From assembly GCA_038503035.1 (NCBI GenBank), contig JAVSML010019020.1, positions 62,001-126,000 of the forward strand: a stretch of 64,000 nucleotides of DNA. The letters run 5' to 3'. This document shows, piece by piece, positions 61,217 through 64,000 of this stretch (position 1 is the stretch's first letter; each line of letters starts with the position of its first letter). A model generated the notes under the pieces. It was not told where the DNA came from. It saw nothing but the letters and a program-made list of their open reading frames with translations, and searched no databases. Both the position numbers and the translations under genes were made by a program. The DNA comes from Crocodylus rhombifer (Eukaryota; Chordata; Crocodylia; Crocodylidae).

Positions 61217-63188
61217 TTATTTAGCAGGCATCTTAACACTTAGGAATAAATGAGTTCACTTATGCAGTCTCATTCAAGGAAATGTTTTGCCTGAACCCCT
61301 CCTTCAAAAAGATGTGGCTCGTTTCCCTGGTTATATTAGCAATGATCACCCAAATGCCACTCCCGCTTTTTAAAAAGAGCAGGTCACTTTACATTAGTAT
61401 GAATTGATCCAACAAGCACATACCTATAATACAAAGTACACCACTTTATTGTGAGGTTCTTCAACAAAAAGAGGTTCAACTTAATCATGAAATACTTACT
61501 GACACATGAATTAGGATTGCCTGTTAAATGGATGCAACTAAGCTTTGTTTTTTGTTTGTTTTTTTTTTTTTAAAGTAGCTGTTGCCCCAGAATTTGTTCC
61601 CCATATTTTAGAGGAGGGGGTTTGCACTGGTTTATTTCAGTTTGCACCTCACAACATACCTACACTATAATTTTGCTATCACATGGGGTATATTTCTACT
61701 ACAAAGGGAATGTCTACAAGGTCATTTTAACATGAGATTATATTTACAAAAAGTAAGCTGAACACTGGAGTTCTAGATAAAGCTGAACATTTTTACCTTT
61801 ATAGGAAGTGTTATAGGCTAGCTTCCTGTGGCTTTATATATAGTCAGACATCAGGCACTAATGATTTGATTAGTTCTGTACAAAAAATAAAAAATAAAAA
61901 TAAAAAAAGGAAAAAAAAAAAATCACATCCCACTGTCCATTTAGTTGCAATAAGCTAGTCACCACACCTTGCTGCTGGTTAACTTCAAATTGTTTTTAAA
62001 TTAAACTCCTCTGTGTTGAGGTACAGGAGTCTTTTGGTGGATTCCCCACTTAATTGTTTTAAGATTACTCCACAGTTTCATCCCTTCAAATCCCTTTGCA
62101 GAGAGGAATAAACTAAGCTGCTGCACTAAGTCAAAAACAGTATTCAATTAAGAGTCTGGGAATAACAGGATAGAAGAGACCGTTACATCAACTTGAATTA
62201 TTAAATTTGAAAGTCATTCAACATTAAGGAAAAAAAACAACACCTGTTTTCTACCTCTACACAGCAAAGTAGACAAGAATTCCTAAATTAAGTCCTTTAG
62301 AAATAAATTAAAGTTCAGAGACCAAGTTAGGGAAAATACTGTACATTCAGAATGCATTATACTCCCATGAATATTCGTCTTATGTCGTGTTCCAGGTACA
62401 GTATACATGCCTAACACAGCCTGACAAGTCTTCAGTTGTACTTATTTGCTGGGAAGGGCATTTGGTCTGAGGGTCTGGACTGCCATGGCTGCACATATCT
62501 ATGTTGGGCACAATACAAGCCTAGTTTCCCCCTTAGCCATAAGAATTAAGACAATATTTAAATCACCATAGTTTGATATTACTTCCAATAAGTACAATAT
62601 TTATTAAACATTTCTTCAGTTGTTTGTTACATATTGTGCAACAAATTACAATAGTCTGCAGCCACAAATTATATGCAGAGTATGAAGAAACTATTAATCA
62701 GATAGTGTGATCTTTCCATTTATAATTCTACAAGAAGGAACTAGCAAATCAGATCTTACATATAACATCTTACTAAACTTTATGCATGGAAAGTGACAGA
62801 CACTGTTGTGCTGTTTGATACAAAATGGCTGAACTTCATCTTCAGAAGACTAAACCCGACATCTAAACATGCCAATATAAACATCAAAACAAAAATACGT
62901 TCTAACCAACCACGGGAAACAGGTCTGGTATCAGGAAAAGCAACGAGGATTACACACATTTATAAACCAGCACACAAAGGTTTAAAACAGTTCTGAAAAT
63001 GAAGTTAGCTGTCTTGAGTCAAGGGAATAAAAAAAGTCAGTATTGACCATTTACAATCTCTGACCTTTGTGGAGACGGTAAGAATCTGTTGTAGTGCAGC
63101 TACATACAGTACAATTCAGGCAATTTTTTTTTCACTTGGGTTCAGATTGCAAATTCATTGTTGTGGGACAAAAAGGGGGAGGCAGATT
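61150..63188 (-). other. RAB1A: RAB1A 3'UTR (end inferred)
   Basis: Minus-strand sequence after the TAA at 63189-63191 is AT-rich, free of recognised transposons and contains an A-rich run on the plus strand (61881-61921), U-rich in the transcript. Candidate AATAAA signals on the minus strand are at 61180-61185 and another near 61443-61448. The end is inferred from signal position and not shown by sequence alone. Confidence 0.6.
61180..61185 (-). terminator. RAB1A: Candidate RAB1A poly(A) signal
   Basis: AATAAA on the minus strand within CAGTAATAAAGTATTG. Cleavage would be expected some 10-30 bases further left. An identical hexamer in the same context occurs in duplicate copy A at 60444-60449. 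Confidence 0.5.
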
Positions 63189-63386
63189 TTAGCAGCAACC
63201 TCCACTAGACTGCTTGACTGGAGTGCTCTGAATTTTAACATTGGACTTCTCTGCACCACCAGCTGTAGCTCCAGGACCCATTCGTTTTTTAATCTCGGCA
63301 GCCATGGTCATGAAAGACTGTTCTACGTTTGTTGCATTCTTTGCACTGGTTTCCAAAAATGGAATTCCAAGGGAATCTGCAAATTC
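63189..63386 (-). CDS. RAB1A: RAB1A last coding exon
   Basis: On the minus strand, an acceptor (AATTCACAG) precedes GAA at 63386-63384, and the exon runs 66 codons to TAA (63191-63189). It encodes [20 protein letters not shown], then [20 protein letters not shown] and the tail ending [13 protein letters not shown] is the guanine-contacting G5 motif (SAK at 63347-63339). The two terminal cysteines (63197-63192) are the geranylgeranylation sites. The tail KIQSTPVKQ distinguishes RAB1A from RAB1B, and one tail glycine of the human protein is serine here. Confidence 0.97.
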   Translation of the reverse strand, partial: EFADSLGIPFLETSAKNATNVEQSFMTMAAEIKKRMGPGATAGGAEKSNVKIQSTPVKQSSGGCC

Positions 63387-63815
63387 CTGTGAATTAAAGT
63401 GAATAAAGTTTTAGTACTTTCATTGGAAGGCTCAGAACATGCTTGAAGCTATACAATGTAGTTTCCACACAGGTGTAGAGGAGCTACTGGTTTCATGCCA
63501 TCCCACTCCCTCAATTTGATCATGTGCCCTGGGCAGCCCTTGAGGACCATGAGGGTCTGCATTTAAAAGGCACCTGCATAGCTTCCATTAGCATCAGTCA
63601 AGGTGTGCAAGTAGCATGGACTCCAGTGTGGCAAGTCCCAAAAAGCACATTTACATGCTGGTCCTTTAATCTAGCCGACCTACCTTTGCTGTTGTATAGT
63701 CTACTACTTTCTTTGTGGTCAGATCACATTTGTTCCCTACCAACAACTTGTTTACGTTTTCACTGGCATAACGATCTATTTCTTGCAGCCACTGTTTTAC
63801 ATTATTGAAAGACTC
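63189..63815 (-). CDS. RAB1A: RAB1A small GTPase, last two coding exons
   Basis: Exons 63684-63815 and 63189-63386 encode the C-terminal 109 residues of RAB1A, the Rab GTPase that drives vesicle transport from endoplasmic reticulum to Golgi and also acts in early autophagy. Both G4 (NKCD) and G5 (SAK) nucleotide-binding motifs and the CC prenylation motif are intact. Identity to mammalian RAB1A is nearly complete. The 5' exons, with the P-loop and switch regions, lie beyond the window on the right. It is transcribed towards CEP68. Confidence 0.97.
63387..63683 (-). other. RAB1A: RAB1A intron
   Basis: A 297 bp intron with consensus minus-strand donor (AAAG|GTAGG at 63684/63683) and acceptor. 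Nothing else is recognised in it. Confidence 0.9.
63684..63815 (-). CDS. RAB1A: RAB1A penultimate coding exon (G4 motif)
   Basis: A minus-strand exon of exactly 44 codons from GAG at 63815 to AAG at 63684. It reads [20 protein letters not shown] and then [20 protein letters not shown]. The guanine-specificity motif NKCD is at 63734-63723. Acceptor CTTCTAG and donor GTAGG fit consensus. The sequence appears identical to the human protein in this part. Confidence 0.97.
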
Positions 63816-64000
63816 CTAGAAGATAAAAAAAGGATCACGTTAAGGGCATTATCATCTTTCATCTGATGATTTAGAACTATTCAAATCTTGGCAAGTTCGC
63901 TGCAAGTACATTTTATGTCCAGGGATGATGTGCAAACAATTCAAACACCTGTATTTTGCCTTCCAGCTGTTAGGACTCCAACACAAGGAGGAGTCTATGC
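63816..64000 (-). other. RAB1A: RAB1A intron, cut by the window end
   Basis: Sequence upstream of the penultimate exon on the minus strand. No further exon is visible before the window ends. Confidence 0.8.

Overview
This window is vertebrate nuclear DNA, most likely from a reptile and most plausibly a crocodilian or turtle. It holds widely spaced short exons with consensus splice sites. It also has many CR1 non-LTR retrotransposon remnants, very old MIR/L2-type relics, and numerous short inverted-repeat DNA transposons of hAT and Tigger type. There are no bacterial operons, phage genes or CRISPR arrays. Almost all short open frames in the window are chance frames in introns or repeats.

Three protein-coding genes are supported, in the order known from human chromosome 2p14: SLC1A4 (+), CEP68 (+), RAB1A (-). 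The last three coding exons of SLC1A4 (neutral amino acid transporter ASCT1) lie at 3010-6830. CEP68 (centrosome linker protein) appears complete. Its probable CpG-island first exon ends at 24829, coding exons run from 37194 to about 47362, and a probable 3'UTR exon starts at 54604. The last two coding exons of RAB1A (ER-to-Golgi GTPase) lie on the minus strand at 63189-63815, and its 3'UTR runs leftwards to about 61.15 kb. CEP68 and RAB1A converge tail to tail. The three genes do not share a pathway; the grouping is conserved synteny.

Region by region: 1-6.8 kb is the SLC1A4 3' end. 6.8-24.5 kb is its 3'UTR and intergenic DNA rich in repeats, including a GT microsatellite with an assembly gap. 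23.3-24.6 kb is an inverted minisatellite directly in front of the CEP68 CpG island. 24.8-37.1 kb is the long first intron of CEP68. 37.1-47.4 kb is the CEP68 coding region. 47.4-54.6 kb is a probable 3'UTR intron. 55.5-57.7 kb is an antisense CR1 fossil with recognisable reverse transcriptase. 58-63 kb is intergenic DNA and the RAB1A 3'UTR, with a roughly 300 bp duplication that carries the predicted RAB1A poly(A) signal.

The observations most worth a second look are four. There is an in-frame TGA at codon 24 of an otherwise intact, normal-length CEP68 frame. The end of CEP68 gives the same last residue and a stop whether or not the final splice is made. The inverted minisatellite abuts the CEP68 promoter. 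The RAB1A polyadenylation region is duplicated. I found no evidence of a wholly new multi-gene system here.
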